Of a DNA stretch of 64,000 nt, positions 1-12,008 are shown piece after piece. The notes below the pieces were generated by a model that was given only the letters and a program-made list of their open reading frames with translations, was not told the DNA's origin and did not search any database. The number at the start of each line of letters is the position of its first letter. Positions within the stretch are counted from its first letter, which is position 1. The position numbers were made by a program, and so were the translations under genes. This stretch comes from Phocoena phocoena (taxonomy: Eukaryota > Chordata > Mammalia > Artiodactyla > Phocoenidae), in assembly GCF_963924675.1 (NCBI RefSeq), contig NC_089225.1, positions 113,307,094 through 113,371,093 of the forward strand, read 5' to 3'.

Positions 1-583
1 TTTTCTAAGTCTGTGAGTCTGTTTCGATTTTGTAAACAAGTTCATTTGTACCATTTTTTAAAATATTCCACACATAAGCGGTATATGATATTTGTCTTTC
101 TCTGTCTGACTTACTTCACTTAGTGTGATAATCTCCAGGTCCATCCATGTTGCTGCAAATGGCATTATTCCATTCCTTTTTAATGGCTGAGTAATATTCC
201 ATTGTGTATATACACCACATTTTCTTTATCCATTAGGTTGCTTCCATGTTTTGGCTATTATAAACAGTGCTGCTATGAACATTGGGGTGCATGTATCTTT
301 TCAAATTAGAGTTTTTGTCTTTTCCTGATATATGCCCAGTAGTGGGATTGCTGGATCATATGGTAATTCTACGTTTAGTTTTTTAAGGAACCTCCATACT
401 GTTCTCCATAGTGGCTGTACCAGTTTACATTCTCATCAACAGTGCAGGAGGCTTCCCTTTTCTCCACACCCTCTCCAGCATTTACTGTTTGTAGACTTTC
501 TGATGACGGCCATCTGACTGGTGTGAGGTGATACCTCATTGTGGTTTTGATTTGCAGTTCTCTAATAATTAGTGGTGCTGAGC
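1..583 (-). mobile_element. L1 (LINE-1) 3' fragment
   Basis: On the minus strand this is the C-terminal part of L1 ORF2 and the following segment. Landmarks on the plus strand are CTCCAGGTCCATCCATGTTG, TTTAATGGCTGAGTAATATT and TATAAACAGTGCTGCTATGA. It is truncated by the window edge. The plus-strand open frame at 332-517 is antisense to it. Confidence 0.9.
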
Positions 584-2850
584 TGGCTTGGAGAAGAGGC
601 TGCCCTTGCTAAGCTGCTGCCCCAGAAGGCTGAGCTTCAGCCAGTTAAGCTCATAAAGAGAAATGGCTGCAGGTTTTGAGGACATTCAACCAGGAAAAGG
701 GGAGAATTATGGGTTGTGGTAAGTGACCTCACGTGGTTGAAATCTTCTCGTTTGGAAAAGAGATTCATCTTATCTTCAGGAGTCCAGAGGAAGCACTAGA
801 AAAGGGGTCAGATTCCAGTTCAATACAATACAATCTCTTACCTGGGAGGGGGCTGTCCTGCAGGAAGTCCAGGGCCCTCTGCCAGAGGGTGGGAGGGGTC
901 TCAGGCTGCTGGAAGGGGTTGGACCAGATGAACTTGAGGCCCTTAAATCTGAGCTTCTGGAAGCCTGTGTCCCTCAGGCTGTTAGATCTCATCAACACTA
1001 ATGCAATCTCATGAAATCAGAAATCTCCAGCAGGCAGGGCCCAGGAATCTGCATTTTTGCCAAGAGTGCTAGCATCACCCTGGGTGTGGAGACCCGGGGC
1101 CAGTGACTGGGCGTTCCCTGAGACAGACACACCCTGACCAAAGCCAGCTGCAACTCCAGGGGCTGTCCCAGCAGAGAACCACCTTGGGACCATGTCCCCA
1201 CACTCGAGAGCCCCTCACCTTCCACAGCTCGGGTACCGTGCCATCCCTTCAGTGATGCCCTGGCCAGTCACAGGTGGATCCCCCATCTCTTCCGGTTCTG
1301 ACTTTTGACCAGTTCCCTGTAACCAATGCCATGTTCTTTCTCCTCATCCCATTTTTCTAGAACCCACCTCCTTTAGGCAGACTTCCCCAGCTGCTCTCCC
1401 GTCTCTGCTTCTCTCTAACTTTGCGAGTTATTTCCTTACTTCCTTGAATCTATCAGCTTTTGTAAAGATGCATCTTTGCTGGTTTGTTATCTGGTCGTTC
1501 TCTGTGTCTCTTGCTTGAGTGAAAGCTCCCTGGGAGCAGGAACCGTCTCTATCTTATTTGTTCTCACAGCTCCAGTCCTTCACACGGCGTCCCGACACAT
1601 AGCAGGTGCTTTCATTAGAACTGGGTTTACTGCAAGCAGCAGGGGTCCGCTGGGATTGCACTGGCTTCACCATATACAGCTTTGTTCTTGCAGGCCGGAG
1701 CTCTGGGAGCAATCGTCCAGGCTGCTTGGGAGCTTCGCTCCACGTGGTCACTGGGGACCCAGGCTGCTTCCTCTCTGCTCCAGTGTTGCCAGGCAACCTT
1801 CATGGTCTAAGACAGCTGTCCAAGCTCTGACTAGTCTGCCCCTGTGCTGGCCGGCAGGAAAGGGAAAGGGAAGGTTTAGGGCCGAGGCAATTCCCTGAGG
1901 ACACCTCTCAGAAGGTGACATCACATGCCCATTCACAGCCGCCGGCCAGGCCCTAGTCACAGAGCCCTGCGGGGATGCACGTGAGGCTGAGAAGTGTGGT
2001 TTTATTGCAGGCACCATGCGTGTGGCTAAAAAAGATTTCATTTCTAGGAAATACGGGACAACTGGCAGCCTCTGCAGTGGGACTCTGTGATTACTTCTTG
2101 AAGGAATCACTGAATCAGAGCCCGTGCTGGACCAGTAGAATTTTTTGGTTCCATATTCTTCATCTGTCTGGGAGGGTCTGCTATTGATCACAGTTGGTCC
2201 CTCTGCACGTGCCTGGTCTACACCAGGGGATGGCAGACTCCTGAGAACAGAGGTGGCTTTTCTCTCTCCTCTAGTATGTCCTTTCTGCCCTTACCCCTCT
2301 TTGTGTCCCCACTGTGCCAGGCCCAGTGCCTGCACACAGCGCACACAGTAGGTGGCTGCAGATATCATGCGCTGGTGATGATGGTGGAGGGACAGTGTTC
2401 ATGGCAGGAGTGCATCAGCCTGGAATGGCTCCAGATGGGCTTTTACTGTCCTGTAAAGTCCCGGATAAATACGCTGGAGAAGCAGGGCAGGGCCGCTATC
2501 ACAGTGCACTCAGGAAAGGACTTTTATATCCTGGCAACAGTGCCCCATTAATCACTGCATCAATAAACAGATGCTCGGGTAGAGATAGAAACACCACCAA
2601 TCTCAGTTCTTGTTGATAAATAAGGGCAGTGTGGCCCCCTGGGCCCTGGGCAAACCCTCTCTGGTTACAGAATGATCCATCTTCTTTGCTCTGGCCCATG
2701 ACTATGTGTTCATCTTCCTCACAGCCATCTCCTCCCTGCTGTTCATGAATCAAATACTTTTTTACAAACAGACTTCTCCGTTTGCCCTGAAGAGGATTTG
2801 TTACTCCATCATAACAGGCTTGGATGGGAGCACATTTAAACTTTTATTGC
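584..2850. other. intergenic unique sequence
   Basis: Moderately GC-rich single-copy-like sequence with one MER5A-like remnant. No exon with convincing splice sites or codon bias is seen. Confidence 0.6.
1010..1130 (+). mobile_element. MER5A-like hAT DNA-transposon remnant
   Basis: The order AATCAGAAATCTCCAG, GGGCCCAGGAATCTGCATTT, AGCATCACCCTGGGTG follows the internal part of the nonautonomous hAT element MER5A. Terminal repeats are not preserved. Confidence 0.45.
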
Positions 2851-2852
2851 CT

Positions 2853-3173
2853 AGGGCTTCCCTGATGGTACAGTGGTTAAGAATCCGCCTGCCAATGCGG
2901 GGGGCACGGGTTCGATCCCTGGTATGGGAAGATCTCACATACCGCGGAGCAACTAAGCCCGTGCGCTACAACTACTGAGCCTGAGCTCTAGAGCCCGCGA
3001 GCCACAACTACTGAGCCCGTGCTCCTAGAGCCCGTGCTCCACAACAAGAGAAGCCACCGCAGTGAGAACCTTGTGCATGACAGCGAAGAGTAGCCACCAC
3101 TCGCCACAACTAAAGAAAGCCCGCGCACTGCAACCAAAGCAGCCAAAAAACAAAACAAACAACCAAAAAAACC
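2853..3173 (+). mobile_element. CHR-type tRNA-derived SINE (long form)
   Basis: Begins GGGCTTCCCTGATGGTACAG and has RNA polymerase III box-A-like (GTGGTTAAGAATCC) and box-B (GGTTCGATCCC) motifs, then repeated GAGCCCGTGCTC-type segments and an A/C-rich tail. It is flanked by an exact 13-bp target-site duplication ACTTTTATTGCCT (2840-2852 and 3174-3186). This is the Cetacea-Hippopotamus-Ruminant SINE family. Confidence 0.93.
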
Positions 3174-3439
3174 ACTTTTATTGCCTGTATGGATAATGTG
3201 TATGTATTTTTTTTAACCTCCACAATAAGGAGCTCTGCACGCTTGGCCCCAAGTTCCCTGGTTCTCTGGGCTCCTGGGGGCCCCACATCCGCCACTCCAT
3301 CCTGCCCCCCAGGCAGTACCTCAGCCTGTGCCCATCGATGGCAATCCCTCCGCTGTCTTTCTGGTGTCTTTCTGATGCCAGGGGCAATCCAGGTGTCCAT
3401 GTGACCGGACTCAGCACGCATCCCAGAATTCCTGCTTTG

Positions 3440-3620
3440 TTCAGCAAATGATGGTGAGCCTCTGTTACAGGTCAGGCACGGCGCTGGGCCCTTGGACACA
3501 GCAGTACCCACACTGGAGGTGGCCTCTGCCCTCCTGGGTCTCACAGTCCAGTGGGGAGGACCGATGCTCCCCAAACAAGACACAGAGATGTAGGGGAATT
3601 TGAATGGGGCTGACTGCTTG
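3440..3620. mobile_element. L2 LINE remnant
   Basis: The pattern GGCACGGCGCTGGGCCCTTG, ACACAGCAGTACCCACA, CTCACAGTCCAGTGGGGAGG matches the usual appearance of old L2 3' sequence. Diverged. Confidence 0.5.
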
Positions 3621-4620
3621 TTGGGGGGGTGCATCTGAGACTAGGGGTGGGGTGGGGGGAAGGCCTTCCGAGGAGATGATCCCGCATCTGAGGCCTGAAG
3701 GTGTTAATGAGATGAAGGGCCCTGGGGTCAGGGTGGGAGCAGTGCTGTGGGGCCCTCTGGGGAGGCGGGCAGGACCAGAGCTGCTCGGCGATGGCAGCAG
3801 CAGGCTGAGGTGTCTGTGGGTGGCTGGCGGGGGCGTCCCGTGGGCACTTCCTAGTTTACTCTGGGTCATCAGAAGCCACCAGGGGATTAGCAAGCAGGGG
3901 GGACGAACAAGAGCCAGCTGGCCTGTGTCCAGTGTCCAGCGGTACAGCTCAGAGAACCGTCACGAGAAAGCGGGTTCCAGGCAGAAAGCAGAGGGGTGGG
4001 AAGGCCCAGAAGAGCCCAGGATGGAAGGCAGCACAGCGGGCAGACCTGAGACCCCCACGGACCCCGAAGGGAGCATCAGGGCGGGGAGGGAAACCGCCAG
4101 CTTCACGGCTGTCCTCGGCATCTCTGGGAGCCCGGCCGCGGTGCACCTGCCGCTCAGCCTTGCTCTCCGCTGGTCCCAGGGCATCTCCTGAACGTGTATG
4201 GTGGGGTGGGGGGCATCATTTTGTGCTTGGAGGGCTACTAATTAGTTTCCAGCCCGCCCCTTACACGAGGAAGACAGACAAAGAAGGGCCTGGGTCTCTA
4301 GGACAATGTGCTTCTCCACACTCTGCCCACTTGATAGGTGTAAAACTACATTTCACGGCTTTTGCTCCGATTTCTCGAGACCCCCTGGGCTTTTTACATC
4401 TCTCACTCTCTGAAGGGGAGAATGACACCCTGCGTAAGCGAGCAGGCTCTGGGTTCAAACCCGCCTTCCCGCCAGCACCTCAGTCTGCTCATCTGTGAGG
4501 AGGGTTAAAGGCCACCCCTCCCAGGGCAGCCGTGGGTCAGGGGGTCTGGCACATGGGATTCCAGCCGTGGTACCTGGCCTGGGCCATGACAGAGCTTAGC
4601 GCCAAGTGTCAATGTTGTCC
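3621..4620. other. intergenic GC-rich sequence with MIR-like end
   Basis: Unique GC-rich sequence. 4430-4520 resembles a MIR (GGCTCTGGGTTCAAACCCG, then CAGTCTGCTCATCTGTGAGG). Overlapping open frames in several phases at 3604-4498 show no coding signature. Confidence 0.5.
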
Positions 4621-4811
4621 TTTTTTTTTTTTTTGCGGTACGCGGACCTCTCACTGTTGTGGCCTCTCCTGTTGCAGAGCACAGGCCCAGCGGCCATGGC
4701 TCACGGGCCCAGCCGCTCCGCGGCGTGTGGGATCTTCCCGGACCGGGGCACGAACCCGCGTCCCCTGCATCAGCAGGCGGACTCTCAACCACTGCGCCAC
4801 CAGGGAAGCCC
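4621..4811 (-). mobile_element. CHR-2-type SINE
   Basis: Reads as poly-T, GCGGTACGCGGACCTCTCAC ... CGCCACCAGGGAAGCCC on the plus strand, so the SINE is on the minus strand with its A-tail at 4621-4634. CHR-2 sequences of this kind are abundant in whale genomes. Confidence 0.92.
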
Positions 4812-4988
4812 TGGAGTGCGATTTTGAATTAGTTTTCAGAGCCAAATATGGATTGAGCACAGTGCCCTTTGTCTATCATAGATTTTGCAAATAATTTCGG
4901 TTTTTAGGTTGCCAGTTTTTTCTAACGTATGCTTTATTATTTTTTTTTTTGGAAATTGAGATATAGTTGACATATATTAGCTTGCCAG

Positions 4989-5153
4989 GTTTTATCTATT
5001 TATTTTTTTGGCTGCACCAGGCTGCAGTTGCGGCGTGTGGGCTCTTCTTTTAGTTGCGGCACGCAGGATCTAGTTCCCTGACCAGGGACTGAACCCCGGG
5101 CCCCCTGCATTGGGAGCACGGAGTCTTAGTCACTGGACCACAAGGGAAGTCCC
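4989..5153 (-). mobile_element. CHR-1-type SINE with target-site duplication
   Basis: Minus-strand tRNA-derived SINE (TTTTTTTGGCTGCACCAGG ... CACAAGGGAAGTCCC on plus). The flanking duplication TAGCTTGCCAG at 4978-4988 and 5154-5164 marks the insertion site. It landed beside a short L1-like stretch (4940-4980). Confidence 0.9.
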
Positions 5154-5164
5154 TAGCTTGCCAG

Positions 5165-6318
5165 TTTTAATTTCTTTAGATATAAGGGAGTTTGTTTGTT
5201 TTTATATAATCGAATACAGTAGTCCTTTCCTTTAGAGAAAACCTTAGAAAGGATTTTCTTACTTGCTATCAGGTGCGTGTTCACATACATTTGTTCGAGT
5301 TGTTTTAGGGTTTAAGACCATTTGTTGAATGAGTCTCCTTTCTTTATTAGTCTATCAAATACGAAATTCAGCCATGTTACGATCCACATCTGGACTTTCT
5401 CGGGCATTTTAGAGTAGCCTCCTTCTAACTGTGCACTCCTATCACACAGTTTAACTATTATAGTTTCACAGTATATTTTAATAGATTTCAAATTTCTATT
5501 CTCCAATTATCCTAACTTTAAACAAAGCTGTCGCTCCTCCTTTCAATTTTTCATTCCAGTGGGCAATGAGGATCATTCAGAAGTATTTTATAAGTTTCCC
5601 TCAGGAAAATAAAAGAAAGAAAAAAGTTCTATAACATTTTAATTGAAATTTAATTAAACATATAGATCAAGAAACTTGGAGGAATGTATACCTTTACAAT
5701 AAAGACTTTTTATATCTAAGAATGTGATATGTTTCTCCACTTATTAAATTTTTCTTTAATATCTTTCATAAAAGTGGTGTGCTCTCCTTCTTATAAGACC
5801 TATATGTTTCTAATGGAATGAATTCCTACTTTCAAAATATTTTGTTGCTGTTGTCAATATAATTTTTTGATTATTATAAAACATTTCCTGGTGTAAGAAA
5901 GCAAATGATTTTCACATATTCCATATGTAACACACTAAACTGTCTCATAGGTTGTAACACCTTTCAGATCATTTTTTGGATTTCCTTCAGACAGCTAAAT
6001 CGTCATCGAGTGGTGATTATTTTCTCCTCAACTTTTTCCTATTTAGGCTGCTTTATTTTTCTTGTCTTGTTGTGTTGGCTAAGATTCCAGAACATACTCA
6101 TGGACAGGCATAGGCACTCATGTCCCGTTCCTGACTTTAATAGAAAACCTCTAATAATTTCCACCTATTAAATGTGATATTGTTTATTGGTACAATATAT
6201 ACTTTCTTGATCAGATTAGGAAAGAATTCATCGATGTTAACTAGACTTACTGTGATCATCATTTCTCAGTACATACAAATACTGAATCATTAGGTTGTTT
6301 TTAAAAAAAGAAAAAGAG
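5165..6318. other. AT-rich intergenic sequence, probably old LINE-derived
   Basis: AT-rich with no clear family landmarks. The open frames at 5312-5506 and 5905-6171 lack any recognisable motif. Confidence 0.45.
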
Positions 6319-6450
6319 GTACATCCCTGGAGGTCCAGTGGTTAAGACTCTGTGCCCCCAGTGCAGGTGGCACGGGTTCGATCCCTGGTCAGAGAACTAA
6401 GATCCCGCATGACGTGGCCAAAAAAAAGGAAAAAAAGAAAAAGAAAGACT
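6319..6450 (+). mobile_element. CHR-type SINE, short form
   Basis: CCCTGGAGGTCCAGTGGTTA followed by box B GGTTCGATCCC and an A-rich tail AAAAAAAAGGAAAAAAAG. The tail merges with A-rich flanking DNA, so target duplications are unclear. Confidence 0.85.
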
Positions 6451-8100
6451 CCATTTATTCCTGGTTTTCTAAGAACTTCCATATTAATACCTGTATCCAC
6501 TCAGAATGTTTCAACAGCAAGTAACAGAATATATGACTAATAATTTCTTAAATAAATGGGAGCTTATTTTCTTAGATGGAGTATTTAGGTGCTAAACCCT
6601 GTGAGATATTTTTACATATTTGTATATCTTTCACTCTGATGACAAAATAATATCACTGCTGGAAACAGGGGTTCCTGGGTCATGGTCTCTTTGCTCTGAT
6701 ATCTGTCAATGCTGCTCCACTGTTGTTAGCATCTAGTGCTGTATCAGATGAGATGTCTCACACTGTTCTGATTGCTTTGCTTTTTTAGGTAACCTATTCT
6801 TTTTGATTGAAAATTTGTTGGATTATTTTCCTTTATGGAGAAACCCTAGAATTTGTCATTTTTATTCATATATATTTAGGTAAAGTTTGCATACAACAAA
6901 ATCGACCCATTTTAATTGTACATGTCAATGATTTCTGATAAGTTTATGTATCACATATTCATTAAAATTTCCATTACAATCCCCTGGCCCCTGACAATGA
7001 CTGGTCTGCTTTCTGTTACTATAGATTAGATGTGTTGTTTCTAGAAATTTCATATAAACGGAATAACACCATATGTTTGCAGAGTCTGTAACTTTTCACA
7101 TGATACAGCACAGATTATGTTTTTTCTCACCGGTCGAGCCTGGAACTGATGAACCCTTAAGTGTGTAGCCTCCAGACTTTCCTCAACTCAGAGTTTTCCA
7201 ATGTTTAGCTGTTGCCTTTCTCCCACCTGCTATTTTTCTCTACTTCTAGAACTTCTATGGTTCTTGCGTTAAACCTCCTGCTCTATCTTCCAAGTCAACC
7301 GTATTTTCCTTTGTTGCATCTCTTTATCTTTCCACTTTGTCTGTTGAGAGATTTCTTGTCCTTGTCTCCCAGGGCCACTCATTTAGGTCTGCAACACAAT
7401 CTCTTCTTTAATCAGTCTGCTGGAGGTTTACATTTCGAATTGTGCTTTTAAGCTTCTGGCATTCTTTTCAGTGCTGGAAGTTGGATCTTCTACATGTAAA
7501 CTTGTCACGCAGGCGCCCATCTGACTATTCTCACTGCTCTGTTTTGCTTTGTCACATTTTTGGACGGTTCACCCTGAGAGTCTTCTCTCTGGTAGCTAGG
7601 GTCCCCCTCCCACCCTATCCCATCCTCCCTCACCCCATCCGCATACAGGCTGCTCTTTGTTTTTTCCCTCTGTCAGAAATTTGGGGCTCAGATCTGCTAC
7701 TGGAATAGCTTTAATATCCAACTGGTAGAAAAAGCAAAGGAATCTCCCATCCCGTGGCTCTCAGCCCCTCCTGAGCCACCCTGGAGGAACTCTCTTTGCT
7801 GCCCTCACTTCATGGGTAGAGAAGACCCCATACACTCATTCAGCTCCTGGATGCTCTGCGTGAGACCCTTTTTCTCAGGTGAGCTGCCTTCAGACCCTCA
7901 GTTCTTCCCCAGGGCTCTGACTCTGCCAATGCTAAACACTCCGTTCCCAGGGGGTTAGAGGCCCACCCACCTCACAGCTCAAAGCCCCAGGCCCAGCGGC
8001 CACTGCTCTCTGCAGAGGAGCTGGGAGAAAAAGGGGACTCGTTCAGGCCTTAGTCATCCCTGAACACCCTCCTAACCTTCCTCTCCACTGTCGGGATGAT
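6451..8100. other. intergenic sequence with an old L1-like piece
   Basis: 6860-7090 has the look of an old L1 3' region (TAGGTAAAGTTTGCATACAA, then CCATATGTTTGCAGAGTC). The rest is unassigned. Confidence 0.4.
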
Positions 8101-8720
8101 ATGACACCCTTTTCTTTTAAAATCTACAAGTGTTTTCTATTTGCTGACCTTTTCTAGAAGACAAGTAGCTGAAAGCTATATGTTATTTGTAGATATTTTT
8201 GGAAAAATAAACACAGTCTGCCCTTCAAGCTAAAGTTGAAATTTTAGTAAAGAGTGAGAAAAATAGCTTCTTTAGAAAATGGTTCTATGGTGACTGTACT
8301 TAGAACAATAGTGTTTTGAAATTTTTCCACTGTTACGTAATCTTGAGACTTAATATTTGTCATCTACAAAAATTCTTACATCTGAATGCTTTAAAAACTT
8401 AAGGACAGAATTTTCTAACCTGTTTGAAAATCTTTCAAATGATGGGATTGAGTGAGATTTAAATCCATTGGCTAAATAATGTAAAAACACAACTCCACCC
8501 AATTAATTTACAAGAGCAAAGTATTAACACCGGGGGAGAGGAACATTGACTAGGCAAAATTTTAACACAAATCTTTGCATAATTGATGGATGGCATTGAA
8601 AACTGATTGCATGATTTAATAAGTATAGCCAATTAATGCATTATTCCGCTTGGAGCTACAGAACTTTGTGAGCAAAATACAGTGAAGTTAGAGACAGACC
8701 TTGAATCGTGATGTGATAAG
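8100..8720. promoter_or_regulatory. candidate distal enhancer / conserved noncoding element
   Basis: An AT-rich, repeat-free island between GC-rich blocks. It contains a POU/octamer-like TTTGCATAAT (8574-8583), a near-palindromic double homeodomain site ATTAATGCATTAT (8632-8644), CCAATTAAT (8629-8637), TGATTTAATAAG and other TAAT motifs. The density of homeobox-type motifs without transposon landmarks is typical of conserved developmental enhancers; conservation itself cannot be seen here. Confidence 0.4.
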
Positions 8721-10776
8721 CTATTAAACCAGACACAGTCGACAGCACCACTCACACTGAAGATAAACATTTCTGTGATGTGTTTCTAAAGCACAGGAGT
8801 GCCACCGTCTACGTGTATACAGTAATAAAAAATGTATTGGCCGGGCCTCGCACGACGGCCCCTCCCTCAGCTCCAAATCCACCCTTGTTGTTCTGGCTTT
8901 GCGATCCTGGGGCTGCACCCTGCAAACACATCCTTTTTCCACTGGCACATGTTAGGCTTTGTCATGCGGGAGCTGTTGGGATGCCATGAGGCTCAGCAGA
9001 GGAAGGGGTTTCTCCTCCTGGCCCCAGCGTGTCCTTCCCAGCCGGGCGTGGACACCACCACATGGGGGGTGCCTCCCAGCCGGTCGGCGAGTCCCCTGGA
9101 GTGCAGCTCTCCTGGGAATTGCCGTGCCTCGCCCCCGAAGGCGGGTTCTCTGATCCCTGCTCCCTTCAGGGCTCTCTCGGGCCCTCAGTAGTTCACCCCA
9201 TTACCAGATAATAGTTCCTCACGGTAAACTTTCCCTTCTCAAATCACTCTGCCGCTGATGTTTCCTGACCAGAGTGAGTTGCTCACCCAGGCCTGGGCAG
9301 GGAAAGGCCTGGCAGGGCTGCTCGAGGGGACATGCAGGTGCTCGGGTGGGTGGTGGCTGGTTTCTTAAGGAGCTTTCTTTCTGTGCCCGTGTGGTCTGGT
9401 CGGAAAGTGGCTGGGCTCTCACACCAGAGACACATGTTACACAGACACTCATTGCTTTAGCTTCAGACGGGGCATGTGCTCTTCACTTATCTCCGACCGA
9501 CTTTGGCCCAGTCATTCCGCCTCCGCTCCAGGACTCCCCCTTCTCTGCAGCTTTGGCAGGGAATGTGAGCACCGGAGAGCGGGTGCAGGGGGCGGAGCCA
9601 TGGAGAGAGGGGCCGTTGGCCGGCACAGGCTGTTCCGGGCTGCACGGGCCTTTAAAGGGACCCGGGTGCGTGGGGGGCGGGCAGAAGCCGGCAGGAGCCG
9701 GGCTCGGGAAGAGTGCACAGGCCACGGGCAGAAAGGGCTGGTGGGCAGAGCTCTGTACACCTGAGCTGGGGCTAAAGGACGAAGCGGCTCTCTAACCCCA
9801 GGCCCCCGCGGCCAGCCCTCTGCCAGCCAAGTGCAGGTTCCCCAGGGCTTAGGGAGCGGCCAGAGTGGAGAGGTGGCACAGTAAAGCCCAAACTCCCTGC
9901 AAGGCCCACACTGGGGTCACCTGTGACCACTGCGGGGCTGGGCTGGTCCAGGGCCACCCTCCCTCCCAGCTGTAGAAAGAGCGGGAAGACGCAGAGCGGC
10001 CACTGCTGGCGAGCCGACCGCGGGGGAGCCGGGGACTGCCGCGTCCAGCCGTACCGATGAGTACTGAGGCTTGGTGCTTAGTGAGGACCCGTAGGTATGG
10101 CCAAGTACTTGTAGGTACTGCCAGCTGCTGCGGGGTAGGTTGGGCGCAGCTGGGGACTTGTGGGGACCGCCGGGTACAGGTGGGTACTGCCCGCGGCCAT
10201 TCGCGGGGGCGGCTTCCAAGATGATTGTAAAGGCAGCGCACTTGTCAGGAGGCCAAGCTTGGTCCCCGTAGAAGCAGCTTCGTTCACCCTGTCAGGGAGC
10301 CGGTGCTGGGCAGGCACCTGAGGCGTCAGCCCCCGGCATCATGCATCTTCTCAAAGTGATGTATCTGAGCATCACCCAGGGTATTTCAGACCCTCTCCTC
10401 TACACCAGATGCCACATGGAGCACAGTTCTGGTGGACGTTCCCCTAAAAGCAGGGGAGGTCAGTCCTTGTTCAGAAGTGCAGGGCAAGCCTTATGCTGCA
10501 TCCCTGGGAGGCTGTCCCGGCTCACCACGGGGCACCAAAGGTTCTGAGAAGCCCTTCAACCAGTACCATAAACCCCTTCAGTGAGCAAACCTGTGTGAGT
10601 AAGAAAACTGTTAACCACCCAGTGGACCAGTGTTTCAGGGAACCCCAGTTTGAGAAGCCCTGGTCTGGATCATCTACCTTTCTCAGGGGAGAACAAATCA
10701 TTTCATATGTTTGGGGAAATTCTTTAGAAGACCAGGCAGTGGAGGGTGATAAGTAGATTCACAATTACAGTGGGCA
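8721..10776. other. intergenic GC-rich sequence
   Basis: Unique. 9550-9720 is CpG- and GC-box-rich. 10040-10200 has a degenerate series of GGTACTGCC/GTAGGTATGG-like units. 10640-10670 (CAGTTTGAGAAGCCCTGG) looks like a MER5-type terminal repeat. Confidence 0.5.
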
Positions 10777-10833
10777 TGACGTCATCTGACCAATGGCTCC
10801 TTCCCCGAGCTTAGTGCCTTCCTCTAGTATATA
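10777..10833 (+). promoter_or_regulatory. candidate promoter: CRE, CCAAT box and TATA-like box
   Basis: A perfect palindromic CRE TGACGTCA (10777-10784) is followed by GACCAATGG containing a CCAAT box (10790-10794) and a TATATA box (10828-10833). Order and spacing suit an RNA polymerase II promoter starting near 10858-10865 on the plus strand. A good splice donor, GAGAAG|GTGAGA, lies at 10907. Confidence 0.4.
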
Positions 10834-11257
10834 CATCCGTTCACAATGATTTCACCCATAAAGAGAGCAGGGAGGAGGCAGAGAGAGAGAAGACGCTGTT
10901 GAGAAGGTGAGATTGCACGTCCTCGTGGAGAGACCTGATAGCCACGGGAGGGTCGACGGTTCTCTCAAGCCCCGTGTCTTCTCCGGCAACGTCTTCCTCA
11001 GGCCCCACCTGCCCGAGTCACACAGGTACCCACGCCAGTTACACAGTCTCGTGTACTCAGTGAGAACCTCACCGTTGCTCTCCCCTCCGCTGGGAAATCT
11101 GCCCTCTCCTCTAGTAAAATTCCACATTCAGATTGTTCTCAGGGACCAGAATCAAGTCGGATCTGCCCCCCAGGTCCCCACTCATCCAGCTGCCCCTACC
11201 GCTGCCCCGAGCCCAAGGCCTGCCCTCCAGCTGGCTGTCTGGTAGGTGGGGAGTCAG

Positions 11258-11343
11258 GACGTGTACACCCAGAACATCAACGCCAAGTTCATCACCGTGC
11301 AAGACAAAAGGAAATCTGGGGAGGCTGGAGGGAGGATGCCCAG
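11258..11343 (+). other. candidate exon with strong third-position C/G bias
   Basis: An 86-nt open segment between AG (11256-11257) and a donor CCCAG|GTGAGC. Read in frame it begins DVYTQNINAKFITV, and the first 14 codons all end in C or G, as in mammalian coding exons. It continues QDKRKSGEAGGRMP. The acceptor has a poor pyrimidine tract. I do not recognise the peptide, so it could also be a fragment of an old pseudogene or chance. An in-frame stop lies just upstream (11243-11245). Confidence 0.3.
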
Positions 11344-11754
11344 GTGAGCCTGGGATGAGGCGGCCTTGGGCTGGGCCTGGGCTGTGGCCCTTTGGAGATG
11401 GCCGTTCCGGGCAGAGGGAAGAGGCCCAGCCTGAGGTGGAAGGAGGGTCCCGGGGAGGGGCGGGGGTGGGGAGCCCATGGCAGGGTGGCTGCCGGCTGGA
11501 GGACCAATGAAGTTGGAAAGGAGGTTGATGTCCTGGTGATGGTCAGCCAGGCTCAGAACCCACAGCCCCTAGGCTTCCGACCAGGGGGTGACCTGAGGCT
11601 GCCCCGGGTTACCCCCCTGGGTCACAGGTTCCTTAAGGTGCTGAGCCTGGTGTGGCGGTGCTCACAGAGCCCCAGCTCCTCCATGTGTCAGGGAAGGACC
11701 TTGGGATGGAGAGCGGCCGATCCTCGCTACTCCTGGGGATGACCACCTTGGGCC

Positions 11755-11900
11755 GGGGCAAGCCAGCAGGGAGTTGGGGGTCCAGGGAAACCGGGGGGGA
11801 GTTGGGAGGCTGGAGCAAGCCAGGGGGGAGTTAGGGGTCCAGGGAAACAGGTGAATTGAGTTGGGGGGAGTCCGGGGAAACTGGGGGGAGTCGGGGCCCC
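11755..11900. repeat. G-rich minisatellite
   Basis: Three to four imperfect copies of a unit built from AGGGAGTTGGGGGTCCAGGG and AAACCGGGG-like blocks. Runs of four or more G occur in each copy, so the plus strand has G-quadruplex potential. Confidence 0.75.
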
Positions 11901-12008
11901 AGCTCAGAGGTTCTGCGTGACCCATCTGGCCACCCTGCGTTTCCTGATGACGAGGTGAGCCAGCCGCAGACGAGGCTCTGAAGTGACCCCTTTGCCATTT
12001 CCTCGCAG

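Noticed and set aside
2853..2930. tRNA-like box A and box B motifs suggesting a tRNA gene
   Set aside because: They belong to the tRNA-derived head of a CHR SINE with a target-site duplication; no cloverleaf 3' half.
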